Source: JBJHDF01 sp050486405 (GTDB taxonomy: Bacteria > Pseudomonadota > Gammaproteobacteria > Pseudomonadales > Cellvibrionaceae). Taken from it: a DNA stretch of 64,000 bases. Positions 55,846 through 64,000 of the stretch are shown here, in pieces; within the stretch, counting starts at the first letter, position 1; each line of letters begins with the position of its first letter. The notes under the pieces are model-generated. The model worked only from the letters and a program-made list of their open reading frames with translations, ran no database searches and was not told where the DNA came from. The translations under genes were made by a program, and so were the position numbers. The DNA is taken from positions 1 through 64,000 of the forward strand of contig JBJHDF010000017.1 in assembly GCA_050486405.1 (NCBI GenBank), read 5' to 3'.

Positions 55846-55897
55846 AACGCCCTTTTTGCCCTGGTCAAGCAACAGCGTACCGCCAACGGCCCGCCAC
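55846..55897. repeat. 52-bp direct repeat, copy B, with a promoter-like pair
   Basis: It is the partner of 54795-54846 (47 of 52 identical). On the minus strand TTGACC (55868-55863) and TATACC (55846-55841) are 16 bases apart, a plausible sigma-70 promoter 12 bases ahead of the 55829 start. The repeat therefore looks like a duplicated promoter module. Confidence 0.8.
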
Positions 55898-56032
55898 TTC
55901 AGCGCCCGATCATCCTGAGAGCGCTCCGACGGTCTTGAAGCGGCCCTCACCTGTGCAGTGCAAACCTGGGTAAATCACCGCAGGCAGGTATACTGGCGTT
56001 CCAGATAATCCATTCCGTACTGGAGCGCCATT

Positions 56033-57025
56033 ATGAAGACCCTTCGCTGGGGGGTGTTGAGCACCGCCCGTATCGCCCAGACCCGTTTAATCCCCGCCAT
56101 CCAGTCTTCCGCGCTGGGCGAGGTGGTGGCCATTGCCTCCCGGGACGCGGCATCGGCCCAAGCGGTAGCCGGGCAATTTGGTATTCCCAGAGCCCACGGC
56201 AGCTACGAGGCACTATTGGCGGACCCCGACGTGGACGCCATTTACAACCCCCTGCCCAACCACCTGCATGTACCCTGGTCCATCAAGGCCCTGGAGGCGG
56301 GCAAGCATGTGCTCTGCGAAAAACCCCTGGGCGTAAACCAGGCCGACGCGGCCAGGCTGCAGGAAGCTGCCGCCCAGCATCCCCACCTCAAGGTGATGGA
56401 AGCCTTTATGTACCGTTTTCACCCCCAGTGGTCTCTGATCCGACAAAAACTGGCCGGCGGTGAGTTGGGTCAGCTACGCAGCCTGGTGGCGTTTTTTGCC
56501 TACAACAACCGGGACCCCGACAATGTTCGCAACTTTCCCGAAATGGGGGGTGGCGGTCTGCTGGACATTGGTTGCTATCCGGTCTCCGCCGCCCGCTGGC
56601 TGTATTGCGGTGAACCTTTGCGGGTGCTGGCTCATCTGCAGTACCTACCGGGCTACTCGGTGGACTGCATTACCACCGCCATTCTTGAGTTCGCCGACGG
56701 CACCGCCAGTTTTATAGTGTCCACCAAGACCGAGCCGGATCAGTGGCTGGAAATCAACGGCGAGAAGGGTAAGCTGCGGGTGGAAAGACCTTTCAATCCA
56801 GAGCCGGGACGCACCGGAAAGGTGCACCTGACCCTGAATGAGCGCACGGAAGAGCACGATTTCAGTGCCGGAGAGCAGTACCGGGAAATGGTGGATGCCT
56901 TTTGCCACAGCGTATTGAATGACGAGCCCTTGCCCACGCCACTGGACGACGCACTGGCCAATATGCGCGTACTGGACGCTCTGTTTACCAGCGCCGAAAC
57001 GGGTCAGTGGGTCGAATTGGCGTGA
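56033..57025 (+). CDS. Gfo/Idh/MocA-family oxidoreductase
   Basis: A 330-residue NAD(P)-dependent dehydrogenase. The N-terminal Rossmann domain starts LRWGVLSTARIAQTRLIPAI. The EKPLGV motif near residue 97 carries the conserved lysine, and the C-terminal domain includes GGGGLLDIGCYPVSAARW. Relatives oxidise or reduce sugars, inositols or dihydrodiols; the substrate is unknown. It stands alone, convergent with the trp operon's 3' region. High GC like the core genome. Confidence 0.9.
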   Translation: MKTLRWGVLSTARIAQTRLIPAIQSSALGEVVAIASRDAASAQAVAGQFGIPRAHGSYEALLADPDVDAIYNPLPNHLHVPWSIKALEAGKHVLCEKPLGVNQADAARLQEAAAQHPHLKVMEAFMYRFHPQWSLIRQKLAGGELGQLRSLVAFFAYNNRDPDNVRNFPEMGGGGLLDIGCYPVSAARWLYCGEPLRVLAHLQYLPGYSVDCITTAILEFADGTASFIVSTKTEPDQWLEINGEKGKLRVERPFNPEPGRTGKVHLTLNERTEEHDFSAGEQYREMVDAFCHSVLNDEPLPTPLDDALANMRVLDALFTSAETGQWVELA

Positions 57026-57080
57026 GAAAGAGAACTATTCGGCGCAGCCTATACGTATAGGCGCGATTATTGCTTTCTCA
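57023..57080. repeat. Nested inverted repeat after the oxidoreductase gene
   Basis: An outer pair TGAGAAAG (57023-57030) and CTTTCTCA (57073-57080) encloses a perfect 16-bp palindrome GCCTATACGTATAGGC (57047-57062). The outer left arm contains the TGA stop codon itself. It may be a 3'-end hairpin or a protein-binding site; there is no U-run. Confidence 0.55.
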
Positions 57081-57096
57081 TTAAGGCAGTCGGGAT

Positions 57097-57125
57097 AAAA
57101 AAAACCCGGGTCAAAGGCCCGGGTT
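57097..57125 (-). terminator. Strong rho-independent terminator (minus strand)
   Basis: AACCCGGG (57103-57110) and CCCGGGTT (57118-57125) form an 8-bp stem with a 7-base loop, followed on the minus strand by a run of eight Ts (57104-57097). It ends transcription coming from the trp side and is too far (about 370 bases) from trpC to be a simple operon end. Confidence 0.85.
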
Positions 57126-57494
57126 AACCATAGCTACTACTAGGAGAGGTATTCTGCGACCAGGACCATCCGGTTAACGCCCCGCTGGTGGATAGGGCAA
57201 ACCGTTTTACGCCACAACATTGATCACAGAACGATGCTTATTGAAGAAGATAAACATTCAGTAGCTGTTGCCTCTGCCCAGTTGGTGCTGCCTGCGGGCT
57301 GAACAGAGAAGGCCAGTTCGTTACACGAGGAGAAACGGCCAGATTTTGTACAATATTCGTACACGTCTACATGTTACTACACTTTCATCGGGCTTGTCAC
57401 GGACCAACTACCCTATTCACGGGAAAAATGCCCAGGCGCCCGAAAGCCCTCGCCTTGCACCAAAATAGTGCGCAGCGAAAATTATCCAAAACTC
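57126..57494 (-). other. Gene-free 0.37 kb stretch, candidate non-coding RNA or long 3' leader
   Basis: No protein of useful length is supported here; the best minus-strand frame is 16 codons starting near 57252. The strand ends in the strong terminator at 57097. An inverted repeat TGTAC-N7-GTACA lies at 57347-57363 and several short self-complementary segments (GGCC...GGCC near 57310-57345) are present. A small RNA on the minus strand, or a long trp 3' untranslated region, would both fit. Confidence 0.35.
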
Positions 57495-58292
57495 TCAGGA
57501 AAACAACGCCTTAAGGCGGCTACCCGGGTCTTCCGCGCGCATAAACGCTTCGCCCACCAGAAAGGCGTTGACTCCCCTGCTCCGCATGGCCGCCACATGG
57601 TCCGGCTCCAGAATCCCACTCTCGGTAACCACTATGCGCTCCGGGCCCACGGCATTCAGCAACTGAAAGGTGGTATCCAGACTCACCTCGAAGGTGTGCA
57701 GGTTGCGGTTGTTGATACCGATCAGCTTGTTGGGCAGTTCCAGGGCTGTCTCCAGTTCCGCCCGATCGTGCACCTCCACCAGTACATCCAACCCCAACTC
57801 CAGGGCCAGGGCATTGAGATCCTTGAGCCGCGCCGGCTCCAGCGCCGCCACGATCAGCAGCACGCAATCAGCGCCCATGGCCCGGGCCTCGTACACCTGA
57901 TACTCGTCGACAAGAAAATCCTTGCGGATCACCGGCAGGGCCACCGCTTCCCGGGCCTGTTGCAAATGATCTTCGCTGCCCTGGAAAAAATCGCGGTCAG
58001 TAAGCACTGACAAACAGGTGGCGCCGCCGCGCTCGTAACTGCGCGCCAGCTCCGCCGGCTCGAAATCCTCCCGGATCACCCCCTTGCTGGGCGAGGCTTT
58101 TTTGATTTCCGCGATCACTGCGGACTGACCAGCGGCCACCCGGTCGGCAATGGCCTGGACGAAGCCCCGGCAGGAGCCGCGCTGCAATATCGCTTGCTGC
58201 AATTCACTCAGCGGTAGCGTGGCTCGACGCTCGGCCACCTCCTCAAACTTACGAGCGATGATTTTGCGCAAAACTGTAGGGGTATCACTCAT
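57495..58292 (-). CDS. trpC: Indole-3-glycerol phosphate synthase
   Basis: A 265-residue TIM-barrel enzyme that closes the indole ring in tryptophan synthesis. It shows VIAEIKKASPSKGVI, FEPAELARSYERGGATCLSVLTD, the catalytic KDFLVDEYQV and INNRNLHTF. It is the stand-alone form, without a fused TrpF domain. It starts 11 bases after trpD, in the order trpG-trpD-trpC known from pseudomonads. Confidence 0.97.
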   Translation of the reverse strand: MSDTPTVLRKIIARKFEEVAERRATLPLSELQQAILQRGSCRGFVQAIADRVAAGQSAVIAEIKKASPSKGVIREDFEPAELARSYERGGATCLSVLTDRDFFQGSEDHLQQAREAVALPVIRKDFLVDEYQVYEARAMGADCVLLIVAALEPARLKDLNALALELGLDVLVEVHDRAELETALELPNKLIGINNRNLHTFEVSLDTTFQLLNAVGPERIVVTESGILEPDHVAAMRSRGVNAFLVGEAFMRAEDPGSRLKALFS

Positions 58293-58303
58293 CGGCTTGC
58301 CAA

Positions 58304-59341
58304 TCAGGAATTGTTAAAACACTGGGTGAAGGCGGCCAACTCGCGGATTTTCTCACCCGCCAGGCTGCTGCCAATGGCGTCCCGGGCCATTTCCACCCCG
58401 TCGGCCAGACTGTTCGCCACGCCGCTGACGTAGATAGCAGCGCCAGCATTCAGAGCAATGATATCCGCCGCCTTCTCGGCGTATTGCCCCCGGCGGTTGC
58501 CCAGGGCGTCCTTGATCAGGGCCAGGGAGGCCTCGGCGCTGTCCACCCCCAGGCCGATCAGGCTCTTGCTCTGCAAGCCGAAATCCTCGGGGCGGATTAC
58601 GTACTCGGTAATCTCGCCGTTTTTCAGTTCCACCACTTGGGTTTCCGCCGCCAGGCTGATTTCATCAAGACCGTCCTTGCCATGCACCACCATTACATGT
58701 TCGCTGCCCAGCCGGCCCAGCACCTCAGCCATGGGCCGACAGAGGGCGCCATTGAAAACACCGATCACCTGACGCTTGACGTTGGCCGGGTTGGTCATAG
58801 GCCCCAGCATATTGAAGATGGTGCGCAGCCCCAGTTCCCGGCGCGGGCCTATGGCGTGCTTCATGGCGCTGTGGTGTGCCGGGGCAAACATAAAGCCCAC
58901 ACCGATCTCCCGCACACAGCGGGCCACCTGCTCCGGGGTGATATTCAGATTGATGCCCGCCGCCTCCAGCACATCGGCACTACCGGTGGAACTGGAGACC
59001 GAGCGGTTGCCATGTTTGGCCACGCGGCCGCCAGCGGCGGCCACCACGAAGGCGCAGGCGGTGGAAATGTTAAAGAGGTTGGCATCGTCACCGCCGGTGC
59101 CGCAGGTGTCTACCAGATACTCCACATCCAGCTCCACCTGGGCGGCCAGTTCCCGCATCACCGCGGCGGCACCGGTGATCTCGTCCAGGGTTTCACCCTT
59201 CATGCGCAATGCCACCAGAAAACCACCGATCTGGGCCGGAGTGGCCTCGCCGGTCATGATCTGGCGCATCACTGCGGCCATTTCCTCGGTGTCCAGGTCA
59301 ATGCGCTCGACCACCCGAGTCAGAGCCTGTTTAATGTCCAT
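58304..59341 (-). CDS. trpD: Anthranilate phosphoribosyltransferase
   Basis: A 345-residue enzyme that attaches PRPP ribose to anthranilate. PRPP-binding VDTCGTGGDDANLFNIST and KHGNRSVSSSTGSADVLEAAG are present. The ATG at 59341 has a GGAGGT ribosome-binding site; a GTG two codons upstream is less well placed. It lies 35 bases after trpG. Confidence 0.97.
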   Translation of the reverse strand: MDIKQALTRVVERIDLDTEEMAAVMRQIMTGEATPAQIGGFLVALRMKGETLDEITGAAAVMRELAAQVELDVEYLVDTCGTGGDDANLFNISTACAFVVAAAGGRVAKHGNRSVSSSTGSADVLEAAGINLNITPEQVARCVREIGVGFMFAPAHHSAMKHAIGPRRELGLRTIFNMLGPMTNPANVKRQVIGVFNGALCRPMAEVLGRLGSEHVMVVHGKDGLDEISLAAETQVVELKNGEITEYVIRPEDFGLQSKSLIGLGVDSAEASLALIKDALGNRRGQYAEKAADIIALNAGAAIYVSGVANSLADGVEMARDAIGSSLAGEKIRELAAFTQCFNNS

Positions 59342-59376
59342 TACCACCTCCAGCTAACCGAATTTAGTTATTGTAT

Positions 59377-59955
59377 TTACCGCTGTAAAAAATTCCGCAA
59401 CAGGTCGTGCCCGTGCTCGGTGAGTATGGATTCCGGGTGAAACTGCACGCCCTCCACGCTCAGGGTTTTGTGCCGCAACCCCATGATCTCCGCCGGGCTG
59501 CCGTCCTCATTCTGGGTCCAGGCGGTGACCTCCAGGCAGTCCGGCAGGCTGTCCCATTCAACCACCAGGGAGTGGTAGCGGGTGGCCACAAAGGGGCTGG
59601 GCAGACCGGCAAAAACGCTGTCACCGCGATGGTACACCGGGGAGGTCTTGCCGTGCATCACCTGCCGCGCCCGCACCACCTTGCCGCCAAAGGCCTGGCC
59701 GATGCTCTGGTGGCCAAGGCAGATGCCCAACAAGGGGATTTTGCCGGCAAAGGCCTTGATCACCGGCACGGAAATACCCGCCTCATCCGGAGTACAGGGG
59801 CCGGGGGAGATAACGATGCGCTCCGGCGCCAGGGCCGCCACCTCGTCGACACTGAGTTCGTCGTTGCGCACCACTTTTACCTGCTGGCCCAATTCACCCA
59901 GGTACTGCACCACGTTGTAGGTGAAGGAGTCGTAGTTGTCGATCATCAACAGCAT
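59377..59955 (-). CDS. trpG: Anthranilate synthase glutamine amidotransferase component
   Basis: A 192-residue class I amidotransferase: MLLMIDNYDSFTYNVVQYL, nucleophile cysteine in LLGICLGHQSIGQAFGG, and His/Glu in VQFHPESILTEHG. It supplies ammonia to TrpE, which is not in this window, or to PabB. It heads the trpGDC operon and is divergent from rfbB. The start at 59955 is chosen over an ATG two codons upstream because of its GGAA spacing. Confidence 0.95.
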   Translation of the reverse strand: MLLMIDNYDSFTYNVVQYLGELGQQVKVVRNDELSVDEVAALAPERIVISPGPCTPDEAGISVPVIKAFAGKIPLLGICLGHQSIGQAFGGKVVRARQVMHGKTSPVYHRGDSVFAGLPSPFVATRYHSLVVEWDSLPDCLEVTAWTQNEDGSPAEIMGLRHKTLSVEGVQFHPESILTEHGHDLLRNFLQR

Positions 59956-60086
59956 GGGCATGTTCCGGGAAAACCGATGGCAGAGGGCCGGAATTCTATC
60001 ACAGGCACCGCCCGGGCGGGACCGCAACAATGGCCAATTACCCCGCGAGAAAGTAAGATAGGCGGCCTTATGCAAGAGACAACCCA

Positions 60087-61184
60087 ATGAAAATCCTGGT
60101 CACCGGCGGCGCCGGTTTTATCGGCTCAGCAGTCATCCATCACATTATCGGAAACACCGGCGACAGTGTTGTCAATCTGGACAAGCTGACCTACGCCGGC
60201 AACCTGGATTCCCTGACCGGGGTCAGCGACCACCCCCGCTACCGTTTTGCGCAACTCGATATCTGCGATCGCCCCGGGCTGGATCAGTTGCTGGCGCAAG
60301 AGCAGCCGGACGCCATCATGCACCTGGCGGCAGAAAGCCATGTGGACCGCTCCATCGACAGCCCGGCGGCCTTTATCGAAACCAACCTGCTGGGCACCTA
60401 CACCCTGCTGGAAGCCGCCCGCCACTACTGGCAGGCGCTGCCCGACCCCCGGCGGCAGGCCTTCCGCTTTCACCATATCTCCACCGACGAAGTGTTTGGC
60501 GACCTGGAGGCGGAAGACCCGCCGTTCAACGAATCCACGCCCTACGCGCCCAGTTCTCCCTACTCCGCCAGCAAGGCCGGTTCGGATCATCTGGTGCGGG
60601 CCTGGCAGCGCACCTATGGCCTGCCCACACTGATTACCAACTGCTCCAACAACTACGGGCCGCGTCACTTTCCCGAAAAGTTCATCCCGCACATGATCGT
60701 CAACGCCCTGCAGGGACAGCCGCTGCCGGTGTACGGCGACGGCGCTCAGGTACGCGACTGGCTCTATGTGGAAGATCACGCCCGGGCCCTGTACCGGGTC
60801 ATCACCGCCGGGCAGCCCGGTGAAACCTACGCCATCGGCGGCAATTGTGAACGGCGCAACCTGGAAGTTGTTGAAACCCTGTGCGCACTGCTGGAAGATA
60901 TGGCCGGCGAGCGCAAGCCGGCGGGCGTAAACGACTACCGGGATCTGATCCAGTTCGTGGCAGACAGGCCCGGCCACGACCGGCGCTACGCCATCGACAG
61001 CGGTAAAATGGCGCGGGAGTTGGACTGGCAGCCAATAGAAAATTTCCAATCCGGCCTGCGCAAGACCCTGGCCTGGTATCTGGACAACGAGCACTGGTGG
61101 CAGCGCGTACTGAGCGGCGCCTACCGTTTGCAACGCCTGGGGCTGACAGACGCCCCCGGGTCGACGAAAGGCAGCGAACCATGA
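60087..61184 (+). CDS. rfbB: dTDP-glucose 4,6-dehydratase
   Basis: A 365-residue extended SDR: ILVTGGAGFIGSAVIHHI, the block HLAAESHVDRSIDSPAAFIETN, HHISTDEVFGDL (catalytic region) and YSASKAGSDHLV (Tyr-x-x-x-Lys). It converts dTDP-glucose to dTDP-4-keto-6-deoxyglucose. It opens the rfbBACD operon. The C-terminus is slightly longer than usual. Its promoter must lie in the 131-base gap from trpG. Confidence 0.97.
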   Translation: MKILVTGGAGFIGSAVIHHIIGNTGDSVVNLDKLTYAGNLDSLTGVSDHPRYRFAQLDICDRPGLDQLLAQEQPDAIMHLAAESHVDRSIDSPAAFIETNLLGTYTLLEAARHYWQALPDPRRQAFRFHHISTDEVFGDLEAEDPPFNESTPYAPSSPYSASKAGSDHLVRAWQRTYGLPTLITNCSNNYGPRHFPEKFIPHMIVNALQGQPLPVYGDGAQVRDWLYVEDHARALYRVITAGQPGETYAIGGNCERRNLEVVETLCALLEDMAGERKPAGVNDYRDLIQFVADRPGHDRRYAIDSGKMARELDWQPIENFQSGLRKTLAWYLDNEHWWQRVLSGAYRLQRLGLTDAPGSTKGSEP

Positions 61185-62068
61185 AAGGCATCATCCTGGC
61201 CGGCGGCAGCGGCACCCGTCTGTACCCCATCACCCAGGGTGTATCCAAGCAACTGGTGCCGGTGTACGACAAGCCCATGATCTATTACCCCCTGTCCATC
61301 CTGATGCTGGCGGGGATTCGCGAGATTCTGATCATCACCACGGCCGAAGACCAGGACGGTTTCCGCCGGTTGCTGGGCGATGGCAGCCACCTGGGCCTGG
61401 CGCTGGACTATGTGGTGCAGCCGTCACCGGACGGTCTGGCCCAGGCCTTTATTCTCGGCGAGGACTTTGTCGGCAGCGACTCTGTGTGCCTGATTCTCGG
61501 CGACAACATCTACTATGGCCACCACTTGAGCGAAATCCTGGCCAGCGCCGTGGCCAATGCCGCTCAGGATCGCGCCACCATCTTCGGCTACCACGTCAAT
61601 GATCCCGAGCGCTACGGCGTGGTGGAATTCGACCAGCGGGGGCAAGCGGTCAGCCTGGAAGAAAAACCGGCCACCCCCAAATCCAACTACGCCGTCACCG
61701 GCCTCTACTTCTACCCCAACGATGTGGTAGCCAAGGCCAAGGCCGTGACGCCGTCGCAGCGTGGCGAACTGGAAATCACCAGTGTCAACCAGATGTACCT
61801 GGCGGAGAACCGGCTGCAGGTGGAAACCCTGGGCCGGGGCTACGCCTGGCTGGACACTGGCACCCACGAAAGCCTGTTGGAAGCGGCCACCTTTATCGAG
61901 ATTATCGAGAAGCGTCAGGGGTTGAAAGTGGCCTGCCTGGAGGAAATCGCCTATGAACTGGGCTATATAGACCGGGCACAATTGTTGCGTCTGGCGGAAC
62001 CCCTGGGAAAGAACCAGTACGGTAAGTACCTGCTGTCGCGGCTGCGGGAAGAGGAACAACTCCCGTGA
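61181..62068 (+). CDS. rfbA: Glucose-1-phosphate thymidylyltransferase
   Basis: A 295-residue nucleotidyltransferase: MKGIILAGGSGTRLYP, KQLVPVYDKPMIYYPLS, and LILGDNIYYG. It makes dTDP-glucose from dTTP and glucose 1-phosphate. The ATG overlaps the rfbB stop by four bases. Frame and start match the family exactly; the longer frame upstream lies inside rfbB. Confidence 0.97.
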   Translation: MKGIILAGGSGTRLYPITQGVSKQLVPVYDKPMIYYPLSILMLAGIREILIITTAEDQDGFRRLLGDGSHLGLALDYVVQPSPDGLAQAFILGEDFVGSDSVCLILGDNIYYGHHLSEILASAVANAAQDRATIFGYHVNDPERYGVVEFDQRGQAVSLEEKPATPKSNYAVTGLYFYPNDVVAKAKAVTPSQRGELEITSVNQMYLAENRLQVETLGRGYAWLDTGTHESLLEAATFIEIIEKRQGLKVACLEEIAYELGYIDRAQLLRLAEPLGKNQYGKYLLSRLREEEQLP

Positions 62069-62637
62069 AGATCACGCCCCTGGCCATCCCCGAACTGCTG
62101 CTTATCGAGCCCCGGGCCCACGGTGACGACCGCGGCTACTTTATGGAATCCTTCCGTCGCGATCTTCTCAGTGAAGCCCTGGGCCGCACCGTCGATTTTA
62201 TTCAGGACAACGAGTCGCTCTCAAGCCGGGGCGTCCTGCGCGGACTGCACTATCAATTGCCGCCCTTTGCCCAGAGCAAACTGGTGCGGGTGGTACGCGG
62301 CGCTATTCTCGATGTGGCGGTGGACATCCGCCGGGGCAGCCCGCACTTTGGCCAGCATCTGGCACTGGAACTGAGCGACAGCAACAAACAGCAACTGTTC
62401 GTACCCCGGGGTTTCGCCCACGGTTTCGTGGTGCTCAGCGACGAAGCCATAGTGCAATACAAGGTGGACAACGGCTACGCACCAGAACAGGATCGCGGCA
62501 TTCGCTTCGACGACCCGGCGCTCGGCATCGACTGGCGGCTGTCGGCGAGCGAGTTACTGCTCTCGGCCAAAGACCGCGAACACCCACTGCTGGCCGAGGC
62601 CACGGATCTGTTTCAATACGGAGATACCCGACTATGA
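62065..62637 (+). CDS. rfbC: dTDP-4-dehydrorhamnose 3,5-epimerase
   Basis: A 190-residue cupin epimerase with GVLRGLHYQLPPFAQSKLVRVV, ILDVAVDIRRGSP, GFAHGFVVLSDEA and YKVDNGYAPEQDRG. The start is a GTG that overlaps the rfbA stop by four bases. It produces dTDP-4-dehydro-L-rhamnose. It is distinct from the RmlC-like epimerase of the CDP-sugar operon. Confidence 0.96.
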   Translation: MKITPLAIPELLLIEPRAHGDDRGYFMESFRRDLLSEALGRTVDFIQDNESLSSRGVLRGLHYQLPPFAQSKLVRVVRGAILDVAVDIRRGSPHFGQHLALELSDSNKQQLFVPRGFAHGFVVLSDEAIVQYKVDNGYAPEQDRGIRFDDPALGIDWRLSASELLLSAKDREHPLLAEATDLFQYGDTRL

Positions 62638-63506
62638 CGAGGATACTGGTCACCGGCGCCAACGGCCAACTGGGGCGAGAACTGCGCGCACAAATGGGCG
62701 CGCACACGGCACTGGACGCGCATTTCGCCGACCGCGCCACGCTCAACCTGGCCAAGCCGGAAACCGTGGCGCCCTACCTGCAGCAGCACCGCTACGACCT
62801 GGTAATCAACACCGCCGCCTACACCGCCGTGGATCGGGCCGAAGCCGAGGAGGAACTGGCGGATCGCATCAACCACCTCGCCGTGGCGGAAATGGCCAAG
62901 ACACTGGCGCAACAAGGCGGGCAGTTGCTCCAGATATCCACCGACTATGTGTTTTCCGGCAATCACTGCCGCCCCTACCGGGAAACCGATCCCGCCGCAC
63001 CCACAGGCGTCTATGGCATCAGCAAACTGCGTGCCGAACAGGCCATTATCGACTCCGGCGTGCGCGGCGCCATAGTGCGTACCGGCTGGCTGTACAGCGC
63101 CGGCGGCCACAACTTCGTCAACACCATGCTGCGCCTGGGTCGCGAACACGAAGCGGTGCGAGTGGTAGCAGACCAGACCGGCACACCCACCCACGCCCGG
63201 GATTTGGCGGCGGCTTTGCTGAAAATTGTCGAGCACCCGGCACTGGACGATTGCCAGGGCGAGTTGTTCCACTACAGCAACGAAGGCACCACCAGTTGGT
63301 ACGATTTCGCCGTGGCCATTTTTGAACTCGCCAATATTCGCTGCCGCGTCAACCCCATCGCCAGCGAAGACTATCCGACACCGGCGCCGCGCCCCCACTT
63401 CAGCGTGCTGGACAAAAGCAAGATTCGCCAGTCTTTTGGTCTTGAGATTCAACACTGGCGCCGCGCGCTGGCAGATTTTTTCACCTCGCGGCGGAATACT
63501 GTATGA
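62634..63506 (+). CDS. rfbD: dTDP-4-dehydrorhamnose reductase
   Basis: A 290-residue SDR: RILVTGANGQLGRELR, VINTAAYTAVDRAEAE, QISTDYVFSGN and YGISKLRAEQ (Tyr-x-x-x-Lys). It finishes dTDP-L-rhamnose. It overlaps rfbC by four bases and is followed 10 bases later by a glycosyltransferase that probably uses the product. Confidence 0.96.
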   Translation: MTRILVTGANGQLGRELRAQMGAHTALDAHFADRATLNLAKPETVAPYLQQHRYDLVINTAAYTAVDRAEAEEELADRINHLAVAEMAKTLAQQGGQLLQISTDYVFSGNHCRPYRETDPAAPTGVYGISKLRAEQAIIDSGVRGAIVRTGWLYSAGGHNFVNTMLRLGREHEAVRVVADQTGTPTHARDLAAALLKIVEHPALDDCQGELFHYSNEGTTSWYDFAVAIFELANIRCRVNPIASEDYPTPAPRPHFSVLDKSKIRQSFGLEIQHWRRALADFFTSRRNTV

Positions 63507-63516
63507 AGGTCAGCGC

Positions 63517-64000
63517 ATGAAAGTCAGCGTCTGCATGGCCACCTACAATGGCGCCACCTATCTGCGCCCCCAGGTGGATTCCATTCTGGCGCAACTGCGC
63601 CGCGGCGATGAACTGGTGGTGGTGGACGACGCCTCCGAAGACGCCACAGTAACCCTGTTGGCCAACTACGCCGATCCGCGCATTCGCATCTACTGCAACG
63701 AAAAGAATCTCGGCCACGTGGCCGCCTTCGAGCGCGCCATGACGCTGGCGGAAAACGAACTGATCTTGCTGTCCGACCAGGACGATGTCTGGCTGGAACG
63801 ACGGCTGGAACGCATCGTCAAGGCACTGGAGGACCCCCGGGTATGCCTGGTGGCCGGTAACCTGTTGCCGCTGGACGATAACGGCAAGCTCATTAAACGG
63901 CCGACAGCGCCCAAGCTGTTGCGCAGTGAAGACAGCCGCCGACACTTGGCGAATATTGCCGGCATATTTCTCGGACGCCGCCCCTACTACGGCTGCGCCA
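63517..64000 (+). CDS. Family 2 glycosyltransferase, N-terminal part (3' end outside window)
   Basis: The first 161 residues of a GT2 enzyme: VSVCMATYNGATYLRPQVDSIL, the LVVVDDASED motif and the metal-binding LLSDQDDVWL. Related rhamnosyltransferases have this start, and the position after rfbBACD makes rhamnose a likely donor sugar. The frame is open to the right edge. A copy of the start region (ATGAAGGTCAGCGC) lies just 14 bases upstream inside the rfbD end. Confidence 0.88.
   Translation, partial: MKVSVCMATYNGATYLRPQVDSILAQLRRGDELVVVDDASEDATVTLLANYADPRIRIYCNEKNLGHVAAFERAMTLAENELILLSDQDDVWLERRLERIVKALEDPRVCLVAGNLLPLDDNGKLIKRPTAPKLLRSEDSRRHLANIAGIFLGRRPYYGCA

Noticed and set aside
55861..55890. 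Sequence similar to the ops/JUMPstart element of RfaH-controlled operons (GGCGGTACGCTG on the minus strand)
   Set aside because: Only the first seven bases agree with the ops core GGCGGTAGCGTG, and the element would lie upstream of the likely promoter, not in the transcribed leader.

Overview
The window is GC-rich, densely coded bacterial chromosome. Gene order and protein families point to a gammaproteobacterium, probably marine and related to the Pseudomonas/Cellvibrio side of the class. Two blocks, clpB-pgeF-rluD-bamD-pilSR and fimU-pilVWXY1E-ispH-fkpB-lspA-ileS-ribF-murJ, keep an order familiar from Pseudomonas. The sortase-type two-component pair and the glucosylglycerate genes also suit a marine lineage. 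The genus cannot be fixed from the sequence alone.

Layout. 0-4 kb: end of an ammonium transporter, an unknown gene, a PdsR/PdsS-type two-component pair and rpsT. 4.3-9 kb: a MaoP-like gene, then a compatible-solute cassette with a GH13_18 phosphorylase facing a glucosyl-3-phosphoglycerate synthase/phosphatase pair; a palindromic repeat lies on each side of the pair. 9-20.9 kb: mgtE, ilvIH behind an attenuator-like hairpin, a DUF4124 protein, clpB with a sigma-32-type promoter, pgeF-rluD, bamD, nadE. 20.9-32.1 kb: type IV pilus genes, with pilSR, the minor pilin/PilY1 operon and a divergent fimT. 32.1-41.3 kb: the ispH-fkpB-lspA-ileS-ribF run, a DUF342 gene and murJ.

42-56 kb is an accessory surface-polysaccharide region. 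It holds two low-GC genes, three sulfotransferase-like genes, four methyltransferase-like genes (TylF, FkbM, CmcI and C-methyltransferase types), a tandem pair of TIGR00180-type glycosyltransferases, and a tightly overlapping rfbF-rfbG-epimerase-C-methyltransferase-reductase operon. The operon predicts a CDP-activated, probably C-methyl-branched 6-deoxyhexose. Repeats, a glycosyltransferase fragment and an antisense gene overlap show recent rearrangement. 56-60 kb returns to housekeeping genes (a Gfo/Idh/MocA oxidoreductase and trpGDC) around a 0.37 kb gene-free stretch ending in a strong terminator. 60-64 kb is the dTDP-L-rhamnose operon rfbBACD followed by a truncated glycosyltransferase.

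Functionally the window joins pilus assembly and its control, outer-membrane and peptidoglycan biogenesis, osmolyte metabolism, and a decorated (sulfated, methylated, rhamnose-containing) surface glycan. No tRNA, rRNA, CRISPR array, transposase or integrase was recognised. Some starts were moved inward from the longest open frame using ribosome-binding sites and family lengths; these choices are noted in the entries.
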